Source: Pleomorphochaeta sp964545735 (GTDB lineage Bacteria; Spirochaetota; Spirochaetia; Sphaerochaetales; Sphaerochaetaceae). From it: a stretch of DNA of 15,437 nt. The number at the start of each line of letters is the position of its first letter. The stretch's first letter is position 1. Under the pieces are notes generated by a model that was not told where the DNA came from, did not search any database, and saw only the letters and a program-made list of their open reading frames with translations. Shown one piece after another: positions 6,974-15,153 of this stretch. Location of the stretch: assembly GCA_964545735.1 (NCBI GenBank), contig CAZJGS010000060.1, forward strand, positions 1 to 15,437, read 5' to 3'. The translations under genes and the position numbers were made by a program.

Positions 6974-7029
6974 CAACTCTAAAACTTTCTATTTTTTGGT
7001 TTTTTAGAGATGCAACTACAAAACTTTTT
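6974..7029 (-). repeat. Direct repeats upstream of the minus-strand ATPase promoter
   Basis: On the minus strand the motif AAAGTTTTGTAGTTG (7013-7027) recurs as AAAGTTTTAGAGTTG (6974-6988), 39 bp apart, 13 of 15 identical. A looser third copy, AAAGTTTGACATTG, overlaps the -35 box 23 bp further on. This may be an operator but is weaker than the + strand array. Sequence is unrelated to the 4245-4313 repeat. Confidence 0.35.
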
Positions 7030-7117
7030 TTAGTATTGATTAAGATGAAGGCTGTAATTTAAAATAGATACTACTTATCAGGATTTTATTAATTGTTATC
7101 TTAGAGATTAAATTTTC

Positions 7118-8500
7118 CTATAATTCAGTCAATTTGTAATCAGTTTTGCTTATATAAGCTTTTAAATCCTCTACAACAGTCATATAATCTTCTTTTGAAT
7201 ACGATTCACAGTATAAAGTAATATGAGGCTCTGTATTCGATTTTCTTAAAAGCCAAAAGCCATTACTGCTATCAACTCTCACACCATCTATATCAATAAA
7301 CTCCCTATTATCTTTGATTAAATTTTCTTTTATAACCTTTAAAAACAGAGTTCTTTCATCTTCATTCATTTTTAAGCGAACTTCACCGGAGCCTATTATT
7401 AATGGTAATTTTTCAAGTATTTGAGAAAGTTTTTGTTTTGTAAAAAACATATAATTTAATAGTTTTATTGCACCAAACATCCCATCATCATAATAATTAT
7501 TTTCTTTATAAAAAATATGACCACTGGTTTCACCGGCAAACTTAATATCATCCTCTTTCATCTTAGCTTTTTGATTTGTGTGTCCTACTTTCCACATAAC
7601 AGGAATGCCACCAAAATCTTTAATACTATTATAAAAAACTTTACTAGCTTTTACTTCACTCATTACTTTTTCACCTGGATTAGAATTTAGAAAATCCTTA
7701 GCTAATATTATCAACAGTTGATTACCATCAACATATGAACCTGTGCTATCAATAAAACCGACTCTATCCCCATCTCCATCGAAAGAAATACCAATGTCAG
7801 CCTTCACTTCTAGAACTTTATCTTTTACTAATTGTAAATTCTCTTCTTTACTAGGATCAGGTTTATGATTTGGAAATCTTCCATCAGCCTCTTCAAATAT
7901 TAATATATTTTGTGAAGGTAATCTTTTAACAAAGTCTTTAATACAAAAAGCAGTAGCTCCATTTGCACAGTCCCAAACTATTTTAGCCTCTTTTAAATTC
8001 TCTAAATTTAATTTACTTATAAGATAATTTATATAGGTCTCTTTAATATCAACACAAACTTGATCATCTATTTTTTTATCGACAAAATTACCAATTTCTA
8101 TTATTTCATTTAAGTTTGTAATATCGGTATTATGAAAAATTCTATCATTAATCACAAATTTACATCCATTATAAATATAAGGATTATGGCTAGCTGTTAT
8201 CATCACACCACTATCAGCCTTTAAATAATCAAGTGAATAATATAGGGCTGGAGAGCTAATAAGAGTTGGAAAGTAAAATACTTTAATACCACTATCTAAC
8301 AACCCTTGTTTAAATTTTTCAAAAAGAGCTACGGATGAAAGTCTGCAATCGTAACCCAAAACACAATTCTTTTTATTCTCTTTATGTAGAATAACTGCAA
8401 AAGCCCTAGCTATATAATAAAAATCATCATCAAAAAGAGACGTGTTATATACACCCCTAATATCACAAGCCTTTAATATTTCTTTATTTAATTTATACAT
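7118..8500 (-). CDS. Phosphomannomutase / phosphoglucomutase (alpha-D-phosphohexomutase family)
   Basis: Cytoplasmic enzyme interconverting hexose-6-phosphate and hexose-1-phosphate (mannose and/or glucose), linking glycolysis to nucleotide-sugar and polysaccharide synthesis. 460 aa, the size of the AlgC-type PMM/PGM. Four active-site loops are intact: 'TASHNP' (102-107, phosphoserine S104), metal loop 'DGDGDR' (241-246), sugar loop 'GETSGH' (323-328), and the phosphate loop beginning 'RKSNTEP' (419-425). GETSGH does not decide between mannose and glucose, so I give no gene symbol. The ATG is 2 bp after the kinase stop, and its Shine-Dalgarno (AAAAGGAA) is inside the last kinase codons, which points to translational coupling. 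It is the last gene of the cluster; I see no clear terminator after it. Confidence 0.92.
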   Translation of the reverse strand: MYKLNKEILKACDIRGVYNTSLFDDDFYYIARAFAVILHKENKKNCVLGYDCRLSSVALFEKFKQGLLDSGIKVFYFPTLISSPALYYSLDYLKADSGVMITASHNPYIYNGCKFVINDRIFHNTDITNLNEIIEIGNFVDKKIDDQVCVDIKETYINYLISKLNLENLKEAKIVWDCANGATAFCIKDFVKRLPSQNILIFEEADGRFPNHKPDPSKEENLQLVKDKVLEVKADIGISFDGDGDRVGFIDSTGSYVDGNQLLIILAKDFLNSNPGEKVMSEVKASKVFYNSIKDFGGIPVMWKVGHTNQKAKMKEDDIKFAGETSGHIFYKENNYYDDGMFGAIKLLNYMFFTKQKLSQILEKLPLIIGSGEVRLKMNEDERTLFLKVIKENLIKDNREFIDIDGVRVDSSNGFWLLRKSNTEPHITLYCESYSKEDYMTVVEDLKAYISKTDYKLTEL

Positions 8501-8502
8501 GT

Positions 8503-10236
8503 TTAATTCCTTTTTATTGTTATTGTAAATATTGAACCCTTATCTATTTCACTTTCAACATAAATGTTTCCACCAATTGCTTCTAAAAATAATTTAACAA
8601 TTGAAAGACCTAATCCACTTCCTGCTATTTCTCTATTTCTTGACTTTTCTACTCTGTAGAATCTATCAAAGATATTGTTAAAATATTGTTTTTCAATCCC
8701 AATTCCAAAATCTTGTATTGAAAAAATATAGTCATCATCTATTATTTTTTCTCTTATTATTATCTTTGAATCTTTGTTTGAGTATTTTATTGAATTATCA
8801 ATTAAATTACTTATTATTTGTCTAAAGTAAATCTGATTTGTTAATAATTCACATTCATTTCTTTCATTCAATTGTAATTGTATAGTTATATTCTTCTCTA
8901 AAGCTTTTGATGAATACAAAGCAACTTGCTCTTTTACAATACTAAAAGGATTAAAAACAATAAAGTTTTCCTCTAAGTTGTTATTTTCAATTTGAGAAAG
9001 TTGTAGTAATTCTGTGATTAAAAAAGATAATTTTATTACCTCTGTATTTATAGAATCAATACAAATAATTTTATCTTCATCACTTATTTTTTCATTGCTT
9101 AAAGCTTGAGCAAACCCATTTATTATAGTCAAAGGAGTTCTCAGTTCATGAGAAACATTTGAAACAAAATCATCCTTAATTGTCGATATTTCTCTTGTTT
9201 TTGTTACATCTCTTACTAAAAACAAAACTCCGATAAAATCAAAAGGACTATATTTATCAATCATAGGCAAAGCTTCAATTTCAAGAATTGTACTATCTAT
9301 TGTTAAATCTTGAATTCTAATTTTTCTATCTGTGTTTATATTTTCCCAAATTGAATATATAAGATCCAACCCTTCAATATTACTAGAATTAATAATTCTT
9401 CTTTTTTCAATGTTTAATAAGCTATTTACTTTATCATTCATTAGAGATATTTGTTTATTATTATCTATAACGATAATACCTGTTGGAATATTTGATAAAA
9501 GAGAATTGATTTTTGAAAACCTTTTTTTATCATTTTCTAAAATAGAATCGTATTTCTTTTTATAAGTATTCAAAGTTTCAATCAATTTGATAACTTCTTT
9601 ATTTTCACTGTTAGTTGATAATTCTAAGTCTTGATTATTTAATTCATTATAAGCATGAGTTGTTTCTACAAACCTGTTTAAATTTAATATATATGTATTT
9701 ATATATATGGCTGTTATAAAATAGGTATTAATTACAATAAGTAATAATGAAACTATAATTATTGTAAAAAGTATTTGCTTAAATTGATTGTATGAGATAA
9801 AGGGATATTCTACGCTAACAACTATTAGATTGCCTTGGTACAAACCTCTCTTAGAATAAATTACTGATAAAGTTTTACCTGTATCCTTTTTTATAAATGA
9901 GTAGGCACTACCCTCTGCTTTTGCGTAGGTAATATTATTAGAAAAATATTGAGTTCTTATAGTTGAGGCGGTACTTACAAGTACCTGATAATTACTGTCG
10001 ACAACAATAATTTGAAGATTTCTGGCACTATTAAAATTATAAACGGCACTCTCAACACTATCTAAATCATCAACAAGACCTACTAAATTCTCAGTATCAG
10101 AATCGCCTCTCTCAAGTATTTGGTTTACTGCTGTGCGAAAAGAGATATAATACAAGGAAAAGAGTAGAGAAAAAGCAATTAATGATAAAATTGAAATAAC
10201 TATAATTTTATTCTTGAATTTCAAGGGTATACCCAA
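8503..10236 (-). CDS. Membrane sensor histidine kinase, PhoR-like
   Basis: Inner-membrane sensor that autophosphorylates and passes phosphate to the regulator encoded just upstream. 577 aa: TM1 (about 10-32), an extracytoplasmic sensor domain (33-150), TM2 (about 154-180), a divergent HAMP-like linker (185-230), a PAS domain (about 240-345), HisKA with 'SHELRTPL' (H363), and HATPase with N box 'NLIDNSIKYS' (N477, N481), G1 'DFGIGI' (D509), F box 'IFDRFYRVE' and G2 'GSGLGLSIVK'. All catalytic motifs are intact. The start is a TTG overlapping the regulator gene by 29 bp. Its AGAGG lies only about 2 bp before it, so a TTG 12 bp later (10224) is also possible. Overlap implies coupled translation. 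The signal sensed is not shown by the sequence. Confidence 0.93.
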   Translation of the reverse strand: MGIPLKFKNKIIVISILSLIAFSLLFSLYYISFRTAVNQILERGDSDTENLVGLVDDLDSVESAVYNFNSARNLQIIVVDSNYQVLVSTASTIRTQYFSNNITYAKAEGSAYSFIKKDTGKTLSVIYSKRGLYQGNLIVVSVEYPFISYNQFKQILFTIIIVSLLLIVINTYFITAIYINTYILNLNRFVETTHAYNELNNQDLELSTNSENKEVIKLIETLNTYKKKYDSILENDKKRFSKINSLLSNIPTGIIVIDNNKQISLMNDKVNSLLNIEKRRIINSSNIEGLDLIYSIWENINTDRKIRIQDLTIDSTILEIEALPMIDKYSPFDFIGVLFLVRDVTKTREISTIKDDFVSNVSHELRTPLTIINGFAQALSNEKISDEDKIICIDSINTEVIKLSFLITELLQLSQIENNNLEENFIVFNPFSIVKEQVALYSSKALEKNITIQLQLNERNECELLTNQIYFRQIISNLIDNSIKYSNKDSKIIIREKIIDDDYIFSIQDFGIGIEKQYFNNIFDRFYRVEKSRNREIAGSGLGLSIVKLFLEAIGGNIYVESEIDKGSIFTITIKRN

Positions 10237-10894
10237 TTCCTCTTAAAGTCATTATTTTACAATTCGAGTCGCATATTTCAAGTTTCTTTCTTAAGTTTCT
10301 CATATGGACATCAAGAACTCTTTTGTTTTGAAAGACAACATTACTATAAATCAAATTGGTTAACTCATCTTTGTTGATACCAGATGGATTTTTTAATAAT
10401 TCACATAATATTTTAAATTCAGTTAAAGTTAAATCTAATTTAGTTGCAGCGCAGGTAGCATCAAAGGCGGATAAATCCATAACAATGTTACCTTTAGTTA
10501 AAATCTTTTTCTTATTTTCTAAGACTTCAACTTGTCTAAGAACTGCATCAATTCTTGATTTAAGTTCTAAAATATCAAAAGGTTTTATAATATAATCATC
10601 TGCACCGTTATTTAGGCCAAGAACTCTATCTTCTACCTGTGTTTTAGCACTTACTATTATTACTGGTATTGCTCTGGTTTCTGGGTTTTGTTTTATAAGA
10701 TTACAAGTCTCAATCCCATCAATATTTGGCATCATAATATCCAAAAGTATAACATCTATTTTTTCATGTTGAAGTATGTCTAAAGCTTCATAACCACCAT
10801 AAGCTGCAAAAACTTTAAAACCAAAGTTCTTTAAATTAATACTCAACATTTGTACAATAGCTTTTTCATCATCAACAACTAATACTTTTTTCAC
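10208..10894 (-). CDS. OmpR/PhoB-family response regulator
   Basis: DNA-binding partner of the kinase. 228 aa from a GTG start: receiver domain (1-120) with acidic pocket D8-D9, phosphoacceptor D52 in 'LLDIMMP', S82 and K104 ('IKPFD'); then an OmpR winged helix (about 130-226) with 'LTLTEFKIL', 'KRVLDVHMRNLRKKL' and 'LRGIGY'. I chose the GTG at 10894 because a strong Shine-Dalgarno (GGTGAGG, 10907-10901) sits 6 bp upstream. The longer in-frame start, a TTG at 10909, overlaps that ribosome site. It is separated from the ABC ATPase gene by 71 bp holding a candidate promoter and palindrome. Confidence 0.94.
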   Translation of the reverse strand: MKKVLVVDDEKAIVQMLSINLKNFGFKVFAAYGGYEALDILQHEKIDVILLDIMMPNIDGIETCNLIKQNPETRAIPVIIVSAKTQVEDRVLGLNNGADDYIIKPFDILELKSRIDAVLRQVEVLENKKKILTKGNIVMDLSAFDATCAATKLDLTLTEFKILCELLKNPSGINKDELTNLIYSNVVFQNKRVLDVHMRNLRKKLEICDSNCKIMTLRGIGYTLEIQE

Positions 10895-10900
10895 ACAATA

Positions 10901-10907
10901 CCTCACC
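10901..10907 (-). promoter_or_regulatory. Shine-Dalgarno that sets the response-regulator start
   Basis: GGTGAGG on the minus strand, 6 bp before GTG 10894. It shows that the five extra N-terminal residues of the longer reading frame are not translated. Confidence 0.8.
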
Positions 10908-10921
10908 AAATAATTAAATAT

Positions 10922-10950
10922 ATTTTACCCTGTATAAGAATACAGGGCAA
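10922..10950 (-). promoter_or_regulatory. Candidate promoter of the two-component genes with palindromic operator
   Basis: On the minus strand: TTGCCC (10950-10945), a 17-bp spacer, TAAAAT (10927-10922). A perfect palindrome, CCCTGTAT-tctt-ATACAGGG (10947-10928), fills the spacer and overlaps the end of the -35. Neither strand has a T-tract after it, so a terminator is unlikely. Better explanations are an operator, possibly for autoregulation, or an intercistronic hairpin in read-through mRNA from the transporter genes. Confidence 0.45.
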
Positions 10951-10965
10951 TATAAAAAGAATTTA

Positions 10966-12078
10966 TTAAGATAATTTACCGTTGGATAATTGAAGTTCTG
11001 ACTCTTTATCAAACAATAAATATTTATTTTTAGGAAAAGAGATTTTAACCTTTTTACCAATTTCAAAGTCAACATCACCAAAAACAACAGAGGTAAGTAT
11101 AATATCATTAATTTTAATTTTAACAATAGTTTCCATACCAGAGGGTAAAGTAGAATATACTTCTGCTTCAAATTCACCACTCTCATCAATTACAATATCT
11201 TCTGGTCTTATTCCTAATAAAAGTTGTTGATTTTCACTTATTGATACTACTTTAGAAGTAGGAGTAAACAATAAACTTAAAGACGGATTTACCAATTTTA
11301 CTTCATCAACATTTACAACATTTCCAATCATTTCTATAATATTAATATTTGGAGAACCAACAAAATCTGCAACAAAGAAGTTTGAGGGATCTCTATAGAC
11401 TGATAATGGTGGTTGGTACTGCTGTAATAGACCTTCTTTTAGTAAACATATCTTAGTAGAGAGCGTCATAGCTTCTAGTTGATCATGAGTTACGTAAACA
11501 AAAGTTGAGCTTGTTTCTAAGTGCAATCTCTTTAATTCTGTTCTCATTTCCATTCTTAATTTAGCATCCAAGTTACTTAGGGGTTCATCCATAAATAGGA
11601 TTTTAGGACCTGTTGATAAAGTTCTTGCAATAGCGACTCTTTGTTGTTGTCCCCCGGACAATTCACTTGGGTATCTGTCAAGATATTCTTCAATTTTTAA
11701 CATTTTAACAAGTTCAACAACTCTTTCTTCAATTTTCTTTTTGTTCCATTTCATGTTTTCAAGACCAAAGGAAATATTCTTGTAAACAGTCATGTGTGGC
11801 CATAGAGCATAGTTTTGAAATAGGAAACCTACATTTCTTTTGTCAGGTGAGATATCTATGCCTGTCTTTGATGAAAAGACACAAACATCATCTATAAAGA
11901 TTTCACCCTCAGTAGGAGTCTCTAATCCTGCTATCATTCTAAGAGTTGTTGTTTTACCACAGCCACTTGGCCCTAATAAAGAAATAAACTCTCCGTCATT
12001 TATAGTCATTGTTAAGTTATCAACAGCAACTGATTTACCAAATCTTTTTGTTATATTTTCTAATCTAATTTCTGGCAT
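10966..12078 (-). CDS. ABC transporter ATP-binding protein (FbpC/AfuC/MalK-like, with TOBE region)
   Basis: ATPase that drives the importer formed with the permease upstream in the operon; cytoplasmic face of the membrane. 370 aa. Walker A 'GPSGCGKTT' (36-44, K42), Q-loop 'FLFQNY' (Q88), signature 'LSGGQ' (140-144), Walker B 'ILFMDEP' (160-166, D164, E165), D-loop 'SNLDA', H-loop 'THDQ' (H198). Residues from about 235 on form the TOBE-type regulatory/substrate-associated end seen in the spermidine/iron/maltose ATPase group. The ATG lies 2 bp after the permease stop, and its Shine-Dalgarno (GGAGGAAAT) overlaps the last permease codons, so translation is coupled. The sequence does not reveal the substrate. 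Confidence 0.93.
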   Translation of the reverse strand: MPEIRLENITKRFGKSVAVDNLTMTINDGEFISLLGPSGCGKTTTLRMIAGLETPTEGEIFIDDVCVFSSKTGIDISPDKRNVGFLFQNYALWPHMTVYKNISFGLENMKWNKKKIEERVVELVKMLKIEEYLDRYPSELSGGQQQRVAIARTLSTGPKILFMDEPLSNLDAKLRMEMRTELKRLHLETSSTFVYVTHDQLEAMTLSTKICLLKEGLLQQYQPPLSVYRDPSNFFVADFVGSPNINIIEMIGNVVNVDEVKLVNPSLSLLFTPTSKVVSISENQQLLLGIRPEDIVIDESGEFEAEVYSTLPSGMETIVKIKINDIILTSVVFGDVDFEIGKKVKISFPKNKYLLFDKESELQLSNGKLS

Positions 12079-12080
12079 TT

Positions 12081-13874
12081 TTAATTTCCTCCGATACCTT
12101 TATCAATTGAGGCACCTGTTACTCGGTTTACAATTACATTACTTCCTACTACAAAGAATACTATAAGTAGATTAATTGCGTTAGCATATTGGCTCCAACC
12201 TTTTTCGTTATATTGGAATAACATTGTTGTTAATATTCTTGTTGCTGGTGTTACTAATAATATAAATAGAGATAATTCTCTCATACATGAAATAAAGGGC
12301 AACAAATATCCTGAAATAAAACTTGCTTTTTGAATTGGAACAATAATTTTTATCATTCTTTTTATCCAAGGAATTCCTTGAATAGTAGCAGCTTCTTCTA
12401 TTTCACCACTCAATTGATGCATAGCACCAATACTAGCTCTGGAAGCAAAAGGTAAATATTTAACAGATCCTACAAGAACTAATAAAGCAAAAGTTCCATA
12501 CATTGGAGGTATAAAGCCTCTTCTAACAGCAAACATTGAAAGGTATATAGCACCAAAGGCCATACTTGGCATTAAATATGGGAAGAATGCTAAATTATTA
12601 ACAATTGAGGATAGTTTAGTACCACGAGATTTTGAAATAGCATAACCGGCTAATATTCCTACAGTTCCTGCTACAAGTGAAACTACAACAGCTAGTTTTA
12701 CACTATTAATTAAACCTAAAAGAATTGAAGGATTTCTTAATATGCCTGGCTCTCCATTAGCAATTTCAGGGGATCCACTACCAATCCAGAAGACTGATGA
12801 GAAGTTAGATAGAGAATAGTTTCCTGGTTCTACTATAAAGGATTCAACTGCGAATGAAATTAGAGGGACAATACAAATTAATAAAGTAGAAATCAATACA
12901 AATAAGGAAATAAATACTTTACCTTTTCTTAATTTGATTAATGATATATTTGAAGATTTACCTGTTATTGTTGTAAAGGCTTTTCTTTTACCAATTATCT
13001 TTTGATTCATTGCTAAAATTAAAACACCTATTATGATCATAACTAAAGCCATAATATATCCATATCCAGGATTTAAACCATTCAAAGTTCTAAACATTTG
13101 AGTTGTTAATACTTGATATCTTACAGGCGTTCCTAAAAAGGCTGGAACAGCAAAAGCGCTCATTGCACTAGAGAATACAAGTAAGAAAGTTGAAAGAAGT
13201 GCTGGAAGTACAATTGGAATTGTAATTTTTCTCATAATTCTAGCTCTACTAGCTTTCATAAGTAAAGCAGCTTCTTCTAAGTTAGCATCCATATTTCTTA
13301 ATATTCCACCAATTAATATGTAAGCAAAAGGTGCGTAGTGAAGGCCTAATACCATTATAATGGGAAATTGCCCATAGGCAAACCAGTTTGGTGTTTCAAT
13401 ATTTGTTAAAACTGTAAACAAGCCTGGAGCCCCACCTACAAGAGGGTTTTTAAAGAAGTTTAACCATGCCATAGCTAATGTCCATGAAGGCATTATATAT
13501 GGGAAGATAAATAATGTTGATATAATAGTCTTATATTTCATATCTGTTCTTGTAATAAGCCAAGCAACAGTACCACCAATTAATATTGCAACAAAACAAG
13601 TTCCTAATGCTACAACAATAGTATTTAACAATGGTTGATAAAACATTTTAGCGCTAAGTGATGAAAATAATACTTTCGACCAGTGATATAAAGTAAAAGA
13701 ACCAACTTTAGAGCCTTTAATTCTCATCAATTCAGATTGATGAACAGTAAAGGTGTCAATTATTATTGTTATCATTGGGACAATAGTAAGATATAGCAAT
13801 ATCACAAATAATAAAGTCAATATTATATTATGGGGCTTCTTGAAATACATCTTTAATCTATTTCTGTAAGTCAT
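12081..13874 (-). CDS. ABC transporter permease, fused double-domain (FbpB/AfuB-like)
   Basis: Inner-membrane channel of a binding-protein-dependent importer. 597 aa with two BPD_transp_1 halves, about six membrane segments each (roughly 18-290 and 315-585). Each half has an EAA coupling loop: 'EAALLMKAS' (201-209; Ala where the usual Gly is expected) and 'EAATIQG' (494-500). A single chain with both halves is typical of ferric-iron (FbpB), sugar-phosphate (AfuB) and thiamine (ThiP) type importers. It starts with ATG after a Shine-Dalgarno AAAGGA. It follows the binding-protein gene, separated by a 55-bp gap with a perfect hairpin, and is coupled to the ATPase gene. Confidence 0.93.
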   Translation of the reverse strand: MTYRNRLKMYFKKPHNIILTLLFVILLYLTIVPMITIIIDTFTVHQSELMRIKGSKVGSFTLYHWSKVLFSSLSAKMFYQPLLNTIVVALGTCFVAILIGGTVAWLITRTDMKYKTIISTLFIFPYIMPSWTLAMAWLNFFKNPLVGGAPGLFTVLTNIETPNWFAYGQFPIIMVLGLHYAPFAYILIGGILRNMDANLEEAALLMKASRARIMRKITIPIVLPALLSTFLLVFSSAMSAFAVPAFLGTPVRYQVLTTQMFRTLNGLNPGYGYIMALVMIIIGVLILAMNQKIIGKRKAFTTITGKSSNISLIKLRKGKVFISLFVLISTLLICIVPLISFAVESFIVEPGNYSLSNFSSVFWIGSGSPEIANGEPGILRNPSILLGLINSVKLAVVVSLVAGTVGILAGYAISKSRGTKLSSIVNNLAFFPYLMPSMAFGAIYLSMFAVRRGFIPPMYGTFALLVLVGSVKYLPFASRASIGAMHQLSGEIEEAATIQGIPWIKRMIKIIVPIQKASFISGYLLPFISCMRELSLFILLVTPATRILTTMLFQYNEKGWSQYANAINLLIVFFVVGSNVIVNRVTGASIDKGIGGN

Positions 13875-13894
13875 TGTTAATCCTTTATAAAGTT

Positions 13895-13917
13895 ATGGGG
13901 TTGATAAACAACCCCAT
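13895..13917 (-). promoter_or_regulatory. Intercistronic hairpin between binding-protein and permease genes
   Basis: Perfect 9-bp arms, atggggttg (13895-13903) and caaccccat (13909-13917), loop 5. On the coding (minus) strand it is not followed by a U-tract, so transcription can read through. Such stem-loops after a binding-protein gene commonly protect the upstream mRNA 3' end, giving more binding protein than permease. The T-rich run is on the plus side, where no gene ends. Confidence 0.6.
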
Positions 13918-13929
13918 TTTTATTTTTTA

Positions 13930-15072
13930 TTAATAAAGATATTCGATCAAGAATTCTTCAACTTGTGCTCTATTTTCAAAACACCAAACTGGATCTTCAG
14001 CTATTAAGATAGGTTCCCAAAAGCTTACAGGATAATCACCGTCTTGAATCTGAACATTTGGATTTGGTGAATATGTTCCCATATTACTACTCCAAGGTTT
14101 GAAACCTTCATCAGTTAATAAGAATTCGATAAATAACTTAGCAGCAGCAGGATGTTTAGCATTGCTTACCATTAATGCATATAATGGATAATAGAAACCA
14201 CTAAATGGTTGAACTTCTAATAATGGTTGAAGTGCTAAATTTTTACTTGATATATAACGCAATTTAGAGAATACAAAAAGACCTGCATTTTCACTCTTAT
14301 TTTGACCTTTAATACCGATACTTTCAGCTGTTTTAGTGTCTGAAGTTGTAACTATTAATTTATTTTCGTAAAGAGCTTTGATCCATTCATAACCAGCATT
14401 ATCTGTGGTTAACTCAATATCTTTTTTGAAATAATCTTTATATGCTTTTGCAATTTGATCTGAAATTTCTGGTTTTGTAACCATAGTTAAGAAGTTTGCA
14501 TTAACACTTTCTTGGTAGGGGTTCTTAAATTGGAATTTACCTCTCCATTTTTCGGTAGTTAATTCCCAAATGTTTTCAAAAGGTTCTTGTGTAGAAGCTT
14601 CATTATTAAAAATAAATAGTTTATTTATAATTGAGAAAACAAGAGGATCTTGATATCGAGCTGGTATTATGTTTTTCAAGCTTTCAGGTACATAAGAATA
14701 TAAATAACCTAAGTTAAGTAATTCGCCTTGTACTCTTCCACCATCTTGAGCAATTACAAAGTCAGCACCAGTTACACCACTAGTTGCTTCTTTAGAAATT
14801 TTTTCAATCAACTCAAAATCTTTTAGATTAGAAGTTTCGGTTTTAATACCATATTTTGCTTCAAATGCTTCAGCAGCATTAGCAATTCGACTTGTTGTAG
14901 CATAAACGACTACTTTGCCTTCTTCTTTAGCAGCGGCAACCAACTCATCATGAGTCATTACTTTTTCTTCAGCTTGAAGGGCTGGAGAAGCTACTTCTTC
15001 TTTATTTCCACTAGCAAATACAGGAAGTGCAAATAATACTAATGATAGAGCAATAATCAATGTTTTTTTCAT
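13930..15072 (-). CDS. Periplasmic substrate-binding protein of the ABC importer (FbpA/AfuA-like)
   Basis: Captures the substrate outside the inner membrane and delivers it to the permease. 380 aa. Signal peptide: MKK, hydrophobic core 4-18, then 'VFA' with cleavage expected after A20. No lipobox cysteine, so it should be a soluble periplasmic protein, with 'SGNKEE' at the mature start. The body (about 40-340) has the pattern of the iron-type binding protein group: 'EGKVVVYATTS', 'AAEAFEAKYGI', 'GADFVIAQD', 'AAAKLFIEFLLTDEGF'. A paired tyrosine (Y294-Y295 in 'GFYYPLY') is present, but I cannot say it matches the ferric-ligand pair of FbpA. Members called 'iron' binding include hexose-phosphate binders such as AfuA, so the ligand is open. 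First gene of the cluster; it has a clear promoter and Shine-Dalgarno (AAGGAG). Confidence 0.92.
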   Translation of the reverse strand: MKKTLIIALSLVLFALPVFASGNKEEVASPALQAEEKVMTHDELVAAAKEEGKVVVYATTSRIANAAEAFEAKYGIKTETSNLKDFELIEKISKEATSGVTGADFVIAQDGGRVQGELLNLGYLYSYVPESLKNIIPARYQDPLVFSIINKLFIFNNEASTQEPFENIWELTTEKWRGKFQFKNPYQESVNANFLTMVTKPEISDQIAKAYKDYFKKDIELTTDNAGYEWIKALYENKLIVTTSDTKTAESIGIKGQNKSENAGLFVFSKLRYISSKNLALQPLLEVQPFSGFYYPLYALMVSNAKHPAAAKLFIEFLLTDEGFKPWSSNMGTYSPNPNVQIQDGDYPVSFWEPILIAEDPVWCFENRAQVEEFLIEYLY

Positions 15073-15082
15073 AAAAAACTCC

Positions 15083-15106
15083 TTATGTTAATTTTTCTTA
15101 ACATAA
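15083..15106 (-). promoter_or_regulatory. Palindrome at the transcription start of the transporter operon
   Basis: ttatgttaa (15083-15091) and ttaacataa (15098-15106) are perfect 9-bp arms around a 6-bp loop. The predicted start point (about 15102) is inside it, and its left end overlaps the Shine-Dalgarno (15079-15084) by two bases. It could be a repressor operator or a 5'-leader hairpin that limits ribosome access. Confidence 0.5.
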
Positions 15107-15108
15107 CT

Positions 15109-15137
15109 AGAATACCTTGATACATTGCTCTTGTCAA
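15109..15137 (-). promoter_or_regulatory. Predicted sigma-70 promoter of the ABC transporter operon
   Basis: On the minus strand: perfect TTGACA (15137-15132), a 17-bp spacer, TATTCT (15114-15109). It lies about 40 bp before the ATG at 15072 and directly before the palindrome at 15083-15106. Confidence 0.65.
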
Positions 15138-15153
15138 ACAAAATATTTAATAA

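Noticed and set aside
9332..9565. Plus-strand reading frame inside the sensor kinase gene
   Set aside because: It lies opposite a kinase with all motifs intact, has no ribosome site, and has the low-complexity hydrophobic look of an antisense frame.
10895..10909. TTG start giving five extra residues in the response regulator
   Set aside because: The strong GGTGAGG ribosome site lies within those codons and is correctly spaced for the GTG at 10894.
10928..10947. Rho-independent terminator after the ABC ATPase gene
   Set aside because: The stem is good, but neither strand has a T-tract after it, and it sits exactly between plausible -35 and -10 hexamers.
10914..11189. Minus-strand reading frame overlapping the end of the ABC ATPase gene
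   Set aside because: It is an out-of-frame reading of the ATPase 3' end and spacer, leucine/lysine-rich with no recognisable feature.
13930..15137. Firm assignment of the transporter to ferric iron
   Set aside because: The family name is suggestive, but I could not match the ferric ligand residues, no Fur-like box is at the promoter, and the linked phosphohexomutase points elsewhere.
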